NCBI GenBank assembly: GCA_033557465.1
Contig: CM066040.1
Location: 324,650,297-324,714,296 of the forward strand
Source: Ichthyophis bannanicus
Taxonomy: Eukaryota > Chordata > Amphibia > Gymnophiona > Ichthyophiidae
Reading direction: 5' to 3'
Length of the DNA: 64,000 nucleotides
The position numbers and the translations under genes are program-made. Position 1 is the first letter of the stretch; each line of letters begins with the position of its first letter. Shown here in pieces: positions 10,611 through 21,155 of the stretch. Under the pieces are notes generated by a model. It did no database searches. It was not told the origin of the DNA and saw only the letters and a list, made by a program, of their open reading frames with translations.

Positions 10611-11389
10611 CCTATGTTCAGGCTCACTGAAGGAACAAATAAGTTTTTAAATTGAGGTTTTTGGGTGATCACCCTTTTAATTTGACTTAATTTAATTTAT
10701 ATTTGATTTGTTTAGTTAAGTTGAGAAAAAAAAAAGAATTGTGGCAGTGCTGCCACAGAAGTGTTTCTTTGACTCTCCCTTGCCTTACCTTGACCGAGTG
10801 GCTGCTGCGATCCCGAGGCTGGCCGGCTCCCGATCTCTTTAACGGGTGAGGAGCTGGCGTTATTGCACTGCGTTTGTCTGCTGCTGCTTCTGCCTCTGCT
10901 CTCCCTTTCCTTTGCGCCGAAGCGGAAACCGAAACCGGCTGAGCGCAAGAGATGACGGGCATGATTGAATCAGCACTTTTCCTTCCTCTCACGGCGATCG
11001 GAGGTAAGAAGCTGCTCTTTTAATACCGGGGAAAGCATAAGAACGGCAGTTCAGGCTTCAGGGGCAGATCGATCGGGTTTTTTCTTGGGCGCCTCGTGGC
11101 AGTTTCATCCGGCCGGAGTGGTAGTGTAGCGGAAGCCTTTTTTCCCCGCGTTTTTTACGGCATATTTTCAGTCAGCATTTCTTTGCCTTCTAAGCGTTAC
11201 TAGAGATAAGGTAGATCTTGGATTTCAATTTTTCTTTAATGCCTTCATCTCCTAGCTTCATATAATTAAAAAAAAAAAACAAAAAAACCCGGCAACATTG
11301 TTTTAAGCTGTGGGCCTTTTATTTATACCATTGCTGACTTATCTGCCCCAAGATCTTTCCAAGATCTCCATTTTTTTAGCTGTTAGCAA

Positions 11390-12090
11390 ATGCCGGCCTG
11401 TCCTCAGTGCTTTGTTTGCGGTACCTGCTGGGGAACGGTGTCAGAAGCTGGGGTTTGTCGCAACTGTGCTTCAGAGGCCGTTAATATGGAGCAAGACCTT
11501 CAGGACAAGGTTAGAGAACCTGCAGCACCTGCATCTCACAGCTCGGTTGACCTGACAGATTCGCTCCTTCTTGTGGAGAATCCTTCTTTTCCGCATGACT
11601 CTGCTTCGGCCATTGGATGTCCTTCAACATCTCTTAATTTGGGAAAAGCAGCTCTGGGGGGTTTCTCCCCAGATTATTTTGCTATTATTACATTAGACTT
11701 TTTGTTTACGCCAGCAGGGGGTTCTACCCGGCCTCTCGGGTATTGCCACTGAGATAGGATGTGCTGCCCCACAGAAGGGGGATCCTTTGGGGCCCAGTCC
11801 AGCAAAGAAACCCAGGTTAGCGGAGGATCACTCATCTTTGGCTGATTGGCCAGGGCTAGAGGATGATCCAGAGTTAGATGCCGAGGAGTTAGAGGAAGGT
11901 GAAATACTGGAGCCAGAAGATCAGGCCATAATAGTCAGGGTGTTTCGGCAAGAGGAATTACCTGCTCTGATTGCGGAGTCCCTTCAGGCACTCAATCTAC
12001 CAGCCCACTTACTGAAGACACTCTGGAAGACCCTCTCATCCAGGTGGTAAGAAGTACCCAAGCGGTTTTTCCAGTCCACCATGTGGTTAA
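11390..12090 (+). pseudogene. DIRS-B Gag, N-terminal part
   Basis: Begins at ATG 11390 with a Cys-rich head (MPACPQCFVCGTC, then GVCRNC), matched in DIRS-D by MPARPQYLVCGTR...GICHGC, so this start is conserved. After a frame change near 11750 comes GPSPAKKPRLAEDHSS, a possible basic nuclear-localisation patch, then an acidic stretch (ELDAEELEEGEI) and VRVFRQEELPALIAESL. The fold is unknown to me; it is called Gag by position and by conservation among DIRS copies. Confidence 0.75.
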
Positions 12091-12091
12091 G

Positions 12092-13282
12092 CACTCCCCC
12101 ACTCCCTACGTTTAGAGACCTCCTATCAATCCTTTAAAGCCAAGCTGAAAACTCACAGTTTCTGTTCTGCTTTTAACCTCTCTCCTCCAGTTCCGTCCTC
12201 TTCCTCGTCATAGGACTAATCATGTCAAATCCTTAAACCCTCCTTCCTGCACCTTGTGTGTTGTCAATGTTTTCCCCCTTCCCTTCATGTCTGCCTCAAC
12301 CTTCCCCTTCCAGCTCCACCCTCTTCAACTACTTAGTTAACTTATGCTAGTTCCTAATTCCTCTTTCCTGAGCCTCTCTGTTTTGTCTATGTGCTCCCTT
12401 CTCTCCCTTCATGTTTGCCTTCTGTATCCCCTGACTGCCATCTGTTTCTATCCCTGTTCTTTGATTTTATGGCATTCTTTTTTCTGTTTCTTTTTCCGCA
12501 GCCTTCTTTTTAATTGCTTTTATGTATTGTAAACCGCCCAGATGCTATTTTGTATTGGGCGGTTGTGATACGAATGTGACATGCTTTGCCGTGAATGGAA
12601 TGGATACAGCAGACATGTAGCTATTGGGAGTTATTATAGGGCATAACAGCTTGCAGAATGGCCATAGTAGTCCTGTAAGATATTAGGGGTTATTTTAGAG
12701 CATACACAGCTTGCCTGTGAGATATTAGGGGTTATTATAGGGCATAAACAGCTTGCTTGAAGTGGTCTGAACTAGTATAGTGAGTCAGAAGCACTTCTCT
12801 GTACATAAATTGTGTATGAAATCTATATCCAATCATAATCATGAGAATTTTGCTTTCACATGAAGCTCACGCTGTAGTATCCAATGAAAACACATCTCTG
12901 ATAGAAAACAATTACTGAAACTTGTATATCAAATGTGGAACTTTCCAAGGAGAGGGGAACCGTACTGCACCAGAGACAAAGCAATTCTGTTTTGGCAGCT
13001 TTCCCGGATTCCTTCATCGTGGAAAGTTCCTCCGATCGCTGAAGTGACACTACAATATCCGGTATATATATTGATGCATTTCATTTCATGCTAGAACTTA
13101 TTATGTTAGAACTTATTAGAACTTACTTATATGCAATGTATGACTTATAATCTTTTATTTACTATGCAATAAACAGTAGCTTAGTATTACTATCTAAATT
13201 GTGCCTGGTTTGGATGTCAGTGAGGACTCAGAGTGATTTTTTATAGTAATACAGCGGTATATAAAGTTTTAATAAACATAAA
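12092..13282 (+). mobile_element. L2-clade LINE 3' fragment inside DIRS-B Gag
   Basis: Non-DIRS sequence breaks Gag between GTGGTTAAG and ATGATACAGG, which are adjacent in DIRS-D. It contains an L2 C-terminal trace (FKAKLKTHSF-like), the tail GTAAACCGCCCAGATGC...GGGCGG, and after the solo LTR the tail resumes with GCGGTATATAAAG and AATAAACATAAAC. Confidence 0.75.
12564..13253 (+). mobile_element. Solo LTR (690 bp) with 5-bp target duplication
   Basis: The segment begins TGTGATACG and ends GTAATACA (TG...CA ends) and is flanked by GCGGT at 12559-12563 and 13254-13258; removing it restores the L2 tail. A TATA-like TATATATA lies near 13062 and an AATAAA poly(A) signal at 13168-13173, as expected for an LTR. 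The U3-like part (about 12628-12760) carries three imperfect repeats around GGTTATTATAGGGCATAAAC. No internal viral genes remain. Whether it comes from an endogenous retrovirus or a Gypsy-type element cannot be told. Confidence 0.8.
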
Positions 13283-13283
13283 C

Positions 13284-14055
13284 ATGATACAGGATGAATG
13301 GGATTTGCCAGAGCCAGGTCTTAAGGGTGCTAGAGTTTATTCTTGGCTGTATCCTCTATCTGATTCAGACTGGGAGCTGTTTCGGTCTCCTCGCGTGGAT
13401 GCGGCGGTCTCAGCTGTAACAAAAAAGATGACCATTCCTGTAGAGGGCAGTATTGCTCTGAAGGATGGGCAAGACAGAAAGTTAGACACCCTGTTGAAGC
13501 AGGCTTTTGATATTAGCGCCCTGTCATTACAAGCTTCCATTTGTGGGGCCTAGGTGGCGAGGGCTTGCCTTCACTGGTCCCAACGTCTACAGAACCTGGA
13601 AATCGCGGCACCAGAGCATGAGTCTGAGACAGCCAAGATTGAATCAGGGGCGGCATACCTTGCAGATGTCCACTATGATTTGATTCGCAGTCTGGCTCGC
13701 AGTATGGCATCAATGGTGGCAGCTCAATGCTATCTCTGGCTGCGGAATTGGGCAACGGATTCTTCTTCTAAATCTCATCTTGGGGAAGCTGCTGTTCGGA
13801 GAGGACCTTGATAAATTGGTCAAGGAGTTAGATAAGTCCAAGGGAGGACGGCTGCCGGAAGATAAACTGAAACAAGGGCATACTTCGACAACGTCTCGTG
13901 GCCAAACATGGGATTTTCTGCGTTTTCGTTCTTCCTGCCTTTCTGCTTCTCAGAGGGGAAGATATTTTTCTCGAGGTCAAACTTTCAGAGGGTTCCAAGG
14001 GACAGACAGAGGATTTGCTGCCCCATCCACCTCTGGGTTTAAGAAGCCACAATGA
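13284..14055 (+). pseudogene. DIRS-B Gag, C-terminal part
   Basis: Resumes as IQDEWDLPEPG and includes the block most conserved with DIRS-D: SPRVDAAVSAVTKK, TIPVEGS, LKDGQDRKLDTLLKQAFD and LQASICGA. A stop lies at 13551-13553 and frames change near 13770. The end is Arg/Ser/Gly/Phe-rich (SRGQTFRGFQG), which may bind nucleic acid. The Gag end overlaps the start of the RT frame around 14050-14160. Confidence 0.78.
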
Positions 14056-15400
14056 AAAGACGAGGGCCCAGGCAGGGGATCAGCCCATGGGAGGACGGCT
14101 ATGGGATTTTTATCCTGCTTGGACCCACATAACATCAGATCAATGGGTACTGGAGATTGTCCGTGAGGGGTAATTCCCTTGAGTTCGCACGACCGAGAAA
14201 CAACTTCTTTGTCCTCTCTCCCTGCAGGGTAATGGACAAGGCGGTGGCAATAATGGAAACTGTAACTCGTCTTCTCAAGTTAAGAGCAGTGGTTCCAGTT
14301 CCCACCAACCAGTGCGGATGCAGTTGGTACTCGATTTATTTTGTGGTGCCCAAAAAGGATGGTTCTTGGCCTCCGATCCTAGATCTCAAAGGAGTGAACC
14401 GTTGTCTTCGGGTGCCGCATTTTCTCATGGAAACCTTGTGCTCCATAATAGTAGCTGTGAGAAAGGGGGCGTTTTTAACGTCCCTAGATCTCACGGAAGC
14501 ATATCTACACATACCTATCAGGTCAGACCATCAGCGATACCTCCACTTTTCAGTGCCGATGGGGCATTTTCAGTTCCAGTCCTTGCCTTTTGGTTTGGCT
14601 ATGGCACCGCGAACGTTCACCAAGGTGATGGTTGTCGTAGCTGTGGCGCTCCGAAAAGAAGGGGTGCTTGTGCATCCGTATCTCGATGATTGGGTAATCC
14701 GAGCAAAGTCCCGAGAAGAGAGCGTTCGGGCTATTTCCCGAGTGGTGCAACTTCTAGAGAGTCTAGGCTGGTTGGTCAATTGGGCCAAGAGCCAGTTGAC
14801 TCCTTCCCAGGAGTGGTCTAGTGGTTAGGACAAGGTACTTCAGGCCGGAGGGCCGGGAGTTCAAGTCCCAGCTGCGGACAGCAATCTCAGGCTGGAGGGA
14901 CTGGGATTTCTAGTCCTATAGGCACTCCTTGTGGTCTTGGGCAAGCCACTTAACCCTCCATTGCCCATGTTCCCTGTAAGTATTAGTGTATGTGTCTCAT
15001 ATCCCCTCGTGTTTAAATGTATCCCCCAATTGACCGCTTTGACCCTGTGAAAAGCGGGATATAAATACAGCTAAATAAATATCTCAGAGTCCAATTCGAC
15101 ACAAAAACGGGAGCAGTCTTTCTGCCGGAGCACCGGGTACAAAGCCTGCGGCTCTTGGTATGGTCATTTCTAAGCTGCACGAGTCTGACTGCTTGGCAGT
15201 ACCTGCAGTTGTTGGGAAAGATGTCGGCAACACTGGAAGTGGTGCCATGGGCAAGGGCTCATATGCGTCCTTTACAGAGATCGCTGCTCTGTCGGTCGCA
15301 CCAGTCGGACTCTCTGGCTCAGCGCCTTCCTTGTTCAAGAAACGTCAAGGTAGCTCTTCAGTGGTGGCTCAGTCGGGAAAATCTGACTGCGGGCGTACCT
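14056..15400 (+). pseudogene. DIRS-B reverse transcriptase, split by a SINE
   Basis: The frame at 14157-14811 is clean and includes YFVVPKKDGSW, SLDLTEAYLHIPI, LPFGLAMAPRTF and the intact catalytic VHPYLDDWVIRAKS. It stops where the SINE begins (PSQE|WSSG). The thumb/connection region continues at about 15083 (FDTKTGAVFLPEHR) in other frames. All core RT motifs are kept, so this RT was probably functional before the SINE landed. Confidence 0.88.
14812..15080 (+). mobile_element. tRNA-derived CORE/MIR-like SINE
   Basis: Pol III A box (TGGTCTAGTGGTTAGGA) and B box (GGGAGTTCAAGTCCCAG) are present, then a CORE-like block (TCTTGGGCAAGCCACTTAA) as in vertebrate MIR/CORE-SINEs, and an L2-type tail (ACCGCTTTGACC...AGCGGGATATAAAT). 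It is inserted in the DIRS-B RT gene. It is not a functional tRNA gene, because no cloverleaf can be completed. Confidence 0.85.
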
Positions 15401-16190
15401 CTCGAGTCGCCTCAGTGGATTCCAGTTATCACCGATGCCAGTTTGACAGGTTGGGGGGCTCACTGCGAGGGTCACTTCTCTCAAGGAGTTTGAAACGTGC
15501 AGGAGTCCGAATGGTCAATCAACAGATGGAGTTGAAAGCGTTTTTTCTGGCGCTCAAAGCTTTCGAGAATATTCTCTGAGCTCGGTCGGTACGAATTTTG
15601 TCGGACAACGCAACAGCTGTAGCATATCTGAATCGCCAAGTAGGCACAAGCAGTGCGTTTCTCGAGGAGCTGTCAGAGTCTATTTCTCTGGGCAGAACCT
15701 CGGCTCCAGGCGTTGTCAGCTGCGCACATAGCGGGAGTAGACAACGTAACGGCAGATTACCTAAGCAGGGTTCACATGGATCCAGGAGCGTAGGTTCTCC
15801 ACTCTGAGGTTTATGCACAAATAGTACACAAATGGGGGACTCTGCTCATGGATCTAATGGCAACCTTTGAATCAGCCAAGACCAATCGTTTCTTCAGCAG
15901 AAGGCAGGAAAGGATGTCAGAAGGCATAGATGCTCTGTTGCAACAGTGGCCAACGGGGGGAATTTTCTATGACCGTGTGGTTTAAAGGATCGAGACATAT
16001 CGAGGAAGCATCATCCTAATAGCTCCAGACTGGCCGAGATGTCCTTGGTATGCGGACCTAATGCGCCTGATGGCAGATCAGCCATGGCATCTTCCGGAGC
16101 GCAGCGACTTTCTATTGCAGGGTCCTCTGCGCATGCCTCAGGTGAATCGATTTTTGCTTACGGCTTGGCTCTTGAAAGGGCGCGGTTAAG
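15400..16190 (+). pseudogene. DIRS-B RNase H and methylase-like domain
   Basis: RNase H: WIPVITDASLTGWGAHCEG around 15418-15475 and a LSDNATAVAYLN segment near 15597-15635. It is followed by DNVTADYLSRV, then LLMDLMATFESAK, and LIAPDWPRCPWYADL near 16015-16060. The order matches the other DIRS copies. Frame changes near 15490 and 15790 and the loss of the FPPW segment (FYDRVV instead) disable it. Confidence 0.78.
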
Positions 16191-17220
16191 TTGAAAAGGG
16201 TATTCGCCGACTGTGGTTTCAACTTTGCTCAGTGCACGTAAAACGTCTACATCCTTAGCCTACGTCCGTGTTTGGCGTATTTTTGAAGGATGGTGTTCGG
16301 ATGGGCAATTGCACTCTTCGTCATTGACAATAGCGGATATCTTGTCTTTTCTGCAGGATGGTTTTGACAAGGGATTGGCGTCCAGCTCTTTGCGAGTGCA
16401 GTTGGCAGCAATTGCATGTTTTCGTGGCAAGATTCATAAAGAACCCTTGAGTTCTCATCCAGATGTTCTTAGGTTTCTTCGGGCAGTTAGTCGTTTTGCA
16501 GTCCGCCTCATCGAATGCTGGTTCCCTCATGGGATCTTAATTTGGTTCTGAGGGCGTTAACTAAGGAACCCTTTGAACCTTTAGCTAGAGCTTCTTTGAA
16601 GGACTTAACGTTGAAGATTGATAGCAATTTGTTCGGCACGGAGGATTTCAGAATTGCAAGCCTTGTCTTGCCAGGAACAGTTTCTTTCATTTTCTCGGGG
16701 AAAAGATGGTTGGTTGTCCCGTTCCATCTTTTCTTCCGAAGGTAGTCTCGACGTTTCATGTTAATCAGCCGGTATCTCTGCCAGTTTTGAACAGCTCTGA
16801 TGGCTCTATGCTTGGACGTGACCTGCATCGTTTGGATGTTAAGAGGGCTCTCAAGTGTTATCTGAAGAGCACTGAGAATTTTCGTAAATCAAATAGATTA
16901 TTTGTCCTTTTTGGGGGTCGGCGCAGAGGTGAAGCGGCTGCCAAAGTCACCATTTCCAGATGGATTCGGGAGGTGATAGCTTCTGCGTACATTTTGCAGG
17001 GTCGTGTAGTACCTCTAGGTCTTCGGGCCCATTCCACAAGAGCTCAAGCAGCGTCCTGGGCCAAATATAGCCTGGTTCCCCTGGTAAATATTTGTCGGGT
17101 GGCTACCTGGTCTTCGTTGCATACCTTTAGCAAGCACTATCGCCTTGATAATCAGGCGGCAGGTGAGGCCCGTTTTGGTTCGTCGGTTTTGCAGGCCGGT
17201 TTAGCGGGACCCTCCCATTA
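16190..17220 (+). pseudogene. DIRS-B tyrosine recombinase
   Basis: N-terminal part at 16213-16551: TSLAYVRVWRIFEGW, DILSFLQDGFDKGLASSSL. Frame breaks near 16545 and 16640 run through the ARRISEL arginine box. From about 16740 to the stop at 17219-17221 the C-terminal catalytic part is open: RAHSTRAQAASWA (HxxR), TWSSLHTFSKHYRLD with the candidate Tyr nucleophile, ending QAGLAGPSH. The recombinase would act on circular cDNA junctions. Broken by frameshifts only. Confidence 0.85.
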
Positions 17221-17239
17221 GATAACTGCTGTGTTACAT

Positions 17240-17336
17240 CCCAGAGGTCTGGGACTGGACTGGAGGGACGATAAGGAAAGAGAAATTAGACTTATCTGCT
17301 AATTGTTGTTCCTTGAGGAACTCCAGTCCAGTCCCA
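17240..17336 (+). repeat. DIRS-B internal complementary region
   Basis: CTGGGACTGGACTGGAGGG then ATAAGGAA is the complement of the left end at 10441-10470; TTCCTTGAGGAACTCCAGTC corresponds to a right end of the DIRS-C type. It sits 19 bp after the recombinase stop. The matching right repeat is missing downstream. Confidence 0.85.
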
Positions 17337-17345
17337 TATCCCACT

Positions 17346-18230
17346 CGGGGTTACTTGAAATTCAGCGGTTTTCAGGTTGGTAGTCTGTCATAAGCAGAGC
17401 TTCGGCTCAATCTCGCGATTTTTATCAGGAATATTGTGCTCTGACGTTTTTGCGAGTTCAATTAGCATGCAAAAGTTTGTAGGAGCCTGTCCCAATGAAA
17501 AGCTGTCAATCTTTTCATAATAAACACAGTATACATCCGATTTTGCCAGGGACACACCATAGACACTTGAATAGATTTCCAGTGTAAAGCAACCTTGCAA
17601 CGTGCTGCTAAAACACACATTTGAACCAGCCTACGTTTATCACCCTGCTAGCCGCCCCCTATCCCCAACAATATCCCCTCCATATCCCACTTCACGTCTA
17701 TCCCTACCAGCTTCTGTATCTGCTCCCCACACCCTCCCTAAACTCTGCTATACAGGGGCATCCCCACCATATGTGGCAATTATCACCCCCCACACCCCCT
17801 TCAGCAAGTATCTGGGTATCCCTTAATCGATTTATGCAACTTAACTGAAATCAGGTACCTGCAATACATTACTTTATACCCATTCTCCACATGACTGGCT
17901 GCGACTTGCCCTTTTTTCCGTCCCTTAAAAACCTTCCCCCAGGCTGGTCATCAAGCTCCCTGCCCAGGTCTCGTTCCCATCAAATTTGGAATTTCACCTT
18001 ACTCCCCCCCTTCCCACTAGCAACTGATAATTAATTTTTGGAGATACCTTGCCTCTGAGCAGCCAGGTACCAGCAAACTCATTCAAAATCAGACAGGCCT
18101 TGCTCCATGACTTGCCCCAGGGCTTGGAGTGCAGCTAATGCCTTACTTGCAAATAGCCATAAAAATCCCTGGGGCCCAACCCAAATTCTTCCTGCAGGTC
18201 TGTAAAAGAGGCTGGTTCCCCATCTGGGCA
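17346..18230. other. Unassigned sequence after DIRS-B
   Basis: No gene recognised. The first ~50 bp may still be DIRS 3' spacer; the remainder is C-rich (about 17640-18020) and lacks recognisable protein. Short ORFs here have no motif. Confidence 0.4.
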
Positions 18231-18300
18231 TATTTTATTTTTATTTATTTACATTTTCTTATATACCGCGCTATTCTGCATCAGTGCGGTTTACATTGAA
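18231..18300 (-). mobile_element. SINE/L2-type 3' tail, minus strand
   Basis: TATATACCGCGCTATTCTGC and ATCAGTGCGGTTTACATTG are almost identical to the tail of the SINE at 20455-20750. Only the terminal ~70 bp are present. Confidence 0.6.
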
Positions 18301-18985
18301 CAACCACCTTCCTCAACCTACCTAAAATCTCTAATCCATACAGTACCAAACAATAGGGAAAGGAGAGTCCGCACACAAAATACTCTAGGCATACGTAAGG
18401 ATTTCAGAAGAACTAACAAATCTATAAGTAGCAGAGCATTCACATTCTACTCTCCAGCTCTCTGGAACTCTCTCCCAGATACATTAGGAAACATACCTAA
18501 CCTCTCGACATTTAAAAAACATCTCAAAACTCACTTATTTAGAGAATATTTTTGGATCTAAGCTTTAAGAAATATTGACCCAACATAAGCAGCAACACAG
18601 ATGGTCTTACGTTATCCTCCTATAATAGGATCACTAAGCAACTATGATATAACACTCAACTCTGGACAATATCTTACATTCCATACCAGTCTCCTCTAGT
18701 CTGATATCATCTTAGGACTTTAATATTGTTAATTATATTAATTTTATCTGCCATGGTCTAATATAACCTTAGTTCGCTATTAATCTTAAATTACATATCT
18801 ACTTTTCATTTTATATCAGATCACCTATGTTACATGTTCATGTATTAACCACTAATTTTATTTGTATGTCTTATGTTATCCTATATATTACTTATGTTAA
18901 CTGTAAGATGTTCTCGTTCTCTGTAAACTGCTTTGATTTATTGAAAAGACAGTATAAAAAAACCTTTCAAATAAATAGAATAAAT
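18301..18985 (+). mobile_element. L2-like LINE 3' end
   Basis: Encodes a degraded LINE C-terminus (FYSPALWNSLPDTLG, then LSTFKKHLKTHLFREYF) and ends with the tail TGTAAACTGCTTTGA...AATAAATA. RT proper is missing. Confidence 0.7.
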
Positions 18986-20135
18986 AAGATCCAGCGAGGA
19001 ATATTTCAGGGAGATTCTTTGTTGCCACTTCAGCTTTGTATGGCGCTTAATCCAATGAGTACTATCATCAGCTCTTTGGAATATGGATTTTGCCTGAATC
19101 CTAAAGAAGGTAACGACCCAGATGTAACATCCCATTTACTAATTGTAGACAACCTGAAGTTCTACAGTTCCAGTGACCAACAATTAGCAGAGCAACTTTG
19201 TGTAGTGAAAAGCTTTTCTAATGACATCAGGGTGACGTTTGGCTTTGACAAACATGCTAAGGCAACTTTCTTTAGAGGAAAATTGAGCAAAACGGAAAAC
19301 ATCTCCCTGGCTGAAGGCTGTGATATCAAAGACCTTGAACAGGAAGGCCCATATAAATATCTAGGAGTAGAGGATGGAACGACACTCAAGCAGAAATTAC
19401 TGAGAGAAAAGATTAAAAAAAATACTATAGAAGATTAAAATGATTACTGAAAAGTGCTTTAACATCACGGAATAAGATACAAGCCATCAATCAGCTGGCA
19501 ATTCCTGTACGCTCATAAAGCTTTGGGATTTTAGACTGGCCTCAAAGATTTTGAAAAACTGGATGTGCGAACAAGAAAACTCCTCCATGCCCATGAGGTA
19601 ATTTACAAGAACCAGTATATGCAGAGACTGTACATCCCTAGAGCTGAAGGAGGGATAGACCTCATCCAGATTGATTACACGTACAGAGCTACTATCATAG
19701 GCCTCCAGGCCTACCTAACAGCATCATCGGATCCAAATACGCAAGAAGTGTTGAAATATGAAAGTAAACAACTAGAATCTGTCTCCATCATCAAACCTGG
19801 ATAAGCGTTCTGACAACTAATACTAGAAGGAATGAGTAAGAATCCACAAGCACACACAGGAAAGGAAGCAAATGAATTTGCAAAACAAGAGAAAAAACCC
19901 CCTCTTCAAAGAATTAGATCAGCAAATGAGGAAAAACAAGTGGCAAATGCACAAATACAGTGAGAAATAAAGTGTTACTCCAGGAACACTTTGTTGATCA
20001 AGAACGAACATATGAATGGTTAAAGAGAGGTCAACTGAAACCAAAGGATGAGAGACTGATAGTTGCAGCCCAAGACAGTGGATTACGGATGAGATGGTTT
20101 ACAGTGAGGATTGAAAAAACTGGCAAACATGATAA
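18986..20135 (+). pseudogene. LINE RT fragment, R2/R4/Dong-like
   Basis: Encodes RGIFQGDSLLPLQLCMALNP (motif B-like), a degraded active site SHLLIVDNLKFYSSS where YMDDLK would be expected, FSNDIRVTFGFDKHAKATF, then RLYIPRAEGGIDLI and YTYRATIIGLQAYLTAS. This style of RT C-terminus belongs to the LINE group with restriction-like endonucleases (R2, R4, Dong); the clade assignment is from memory and tentative. Stops and frame changes are frequent and the active site is lost. Confidence 0.6.
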
Positions 20136-20335
20136 TTACACTTACCTGGTAATTGTAGTTCCTTGAGTGACGACAGTTCAGTCCTCTACCTCTGGGATGT
20201 GAACCTCCTCCTGCAGCTTGGAGACTGGACATGTCAAAATCGTGACATCACTGGATGTAGTCTGCTGGCATCTCCCATCAGCCCCAGTGAACTATTGACA
20301 AAGCACACTAAAGGAGCAACAAATAAATAGCTATC
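20136..20335 (-). repeat. Solitary DIRS right terminal repeat, minus strand
   Basis: On the minus strand it reads TTGCTCCTTTAGTGTGCTTT ... AGTCTCCAAGCTGCAGG ... CTCAAGGAACTACAATTACC and GGTAAGTGTAATT, homologous to the DIRS-C and DIRS-D right ends but with diverged bases (GACTGAACTG for GACTGGACTG). No DIRS coding sequence is attached, so it is an isolated terminal fragment. Confidence 0.75.
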
Positions 20336-20454
20336 ATTTATCCAACAACAATTTTTTTTTATCTTTTACCCTGAAATTGAACGTATAACTATCAACTGTG
20401 TAATCTCATCATTCCCCTGATAAAGAAGGAACTGCCTTGTACCTTCCCTTTCCA

Positions 20455-20750
20455 CACCTTATTTATTTATTTACATTCTCGTATATACCGCGCTATTCTG
20501 CATCAGTGCGGTTTACATTGAACAAACTGAAATTACATTGAACAGGGCATTATAACTTGGAGATAACTATTTTACAGGGAACATGGGCTATGGAGGGTTA
20601 AGTGGCTTGCCCAAGACTACAAGGAGCACCTGTGGGACTAGAAACCCCAGTCCTTCCGGCCCAAGGTTGCTGTCCTCTAGTGGGATTTGAACCCCCGACC
20701 TTCCGGCCTGAAGTACCTTGCCCCAACCACTAGGCCACTCCTCCACTCCT
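20455..20750 (-). mobile_element. tRNA-derived CORE/MIR-like SINE, minus strand
   Basis: Same family as the SINE at 14812-15080. In reverse it has the A box (CTAGTGGTTGGGGCAAGG), the B box (GGGGGTTCAAATCCCAC) and the CORE-like block (TCTTGGGCAAGCCACTTAA), and ends with an L2-type tail at 20461-20525. Confidence 0.85.
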
Positions 20751-21155
20751 AACTGTATCAGGGTAACTGTATCAGGGTACAGAGCCCCCTTCTCTCCCAC
20801 CTCTGGAACAATGGGTCCACCAAACAGGGGTGGCCCAAGGGGGGTGCGGGGCCACGTGCGGAGACTCGGTGCGGGGCTTCATTAGCATAAATATTTGCAT
20901 GATGTTGCCATACACTAACTTTTAGTAAACATGCCTCTTAATGAGCGTATGGATAAAGAAAGACTAAAAGATTTCTACATTACTATAATCCAGTGCCAAC
21001 CGCCGGCACATTAGGAACTACTACAAACACTGCCCATTAAGAACCCATAGCAAGAGTCACGTGACACATGAGCAAGTGAAGACGCTTATTCACTTGCTCC
21101 GGGGCCGCCTCGGCGATATTGAATTAAAATCTGCTGTTTGAGAGCCCGGTGGCCG

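Larger units (their letters stand above)
10441..17345 (+). mobile_element. DIRS-B, DIRS1-like retrotransposon lacking a right terminal repeat
   Basis: Left terminal repeat (GTTCCTTATCGTCCCTCCAG), two-part Gag, RT, RNase H, methylase-like domain, recombinase and ICR (17240-17336) are all present and collinear with DIRS-D. After the ICR the sequence departs from the DIRS pattern within ~60 bp and no right repeat is found, so the 3' end is lost. An L2 carrying a solo LTR interrupts Gag (12092-13282) and a SINE interrupts RT (14812-15080). Confidence 0.9.

Noticed and set aside
14812..14883. Functional tRNA gene
   Set aside because: A and B boxes are present but no acceptor stem or anticodon arm can be completed, and the CORE and L2-like tail follow; it is a SINE.
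17346..20335. The terminal repeat at 20136-20335 as the missing right end of DIRS-B
   Set aside because: It is in the opposite orientation and its core (GACTGAACTG) differs from the DIRS-B ICR (GACTGGACTG).
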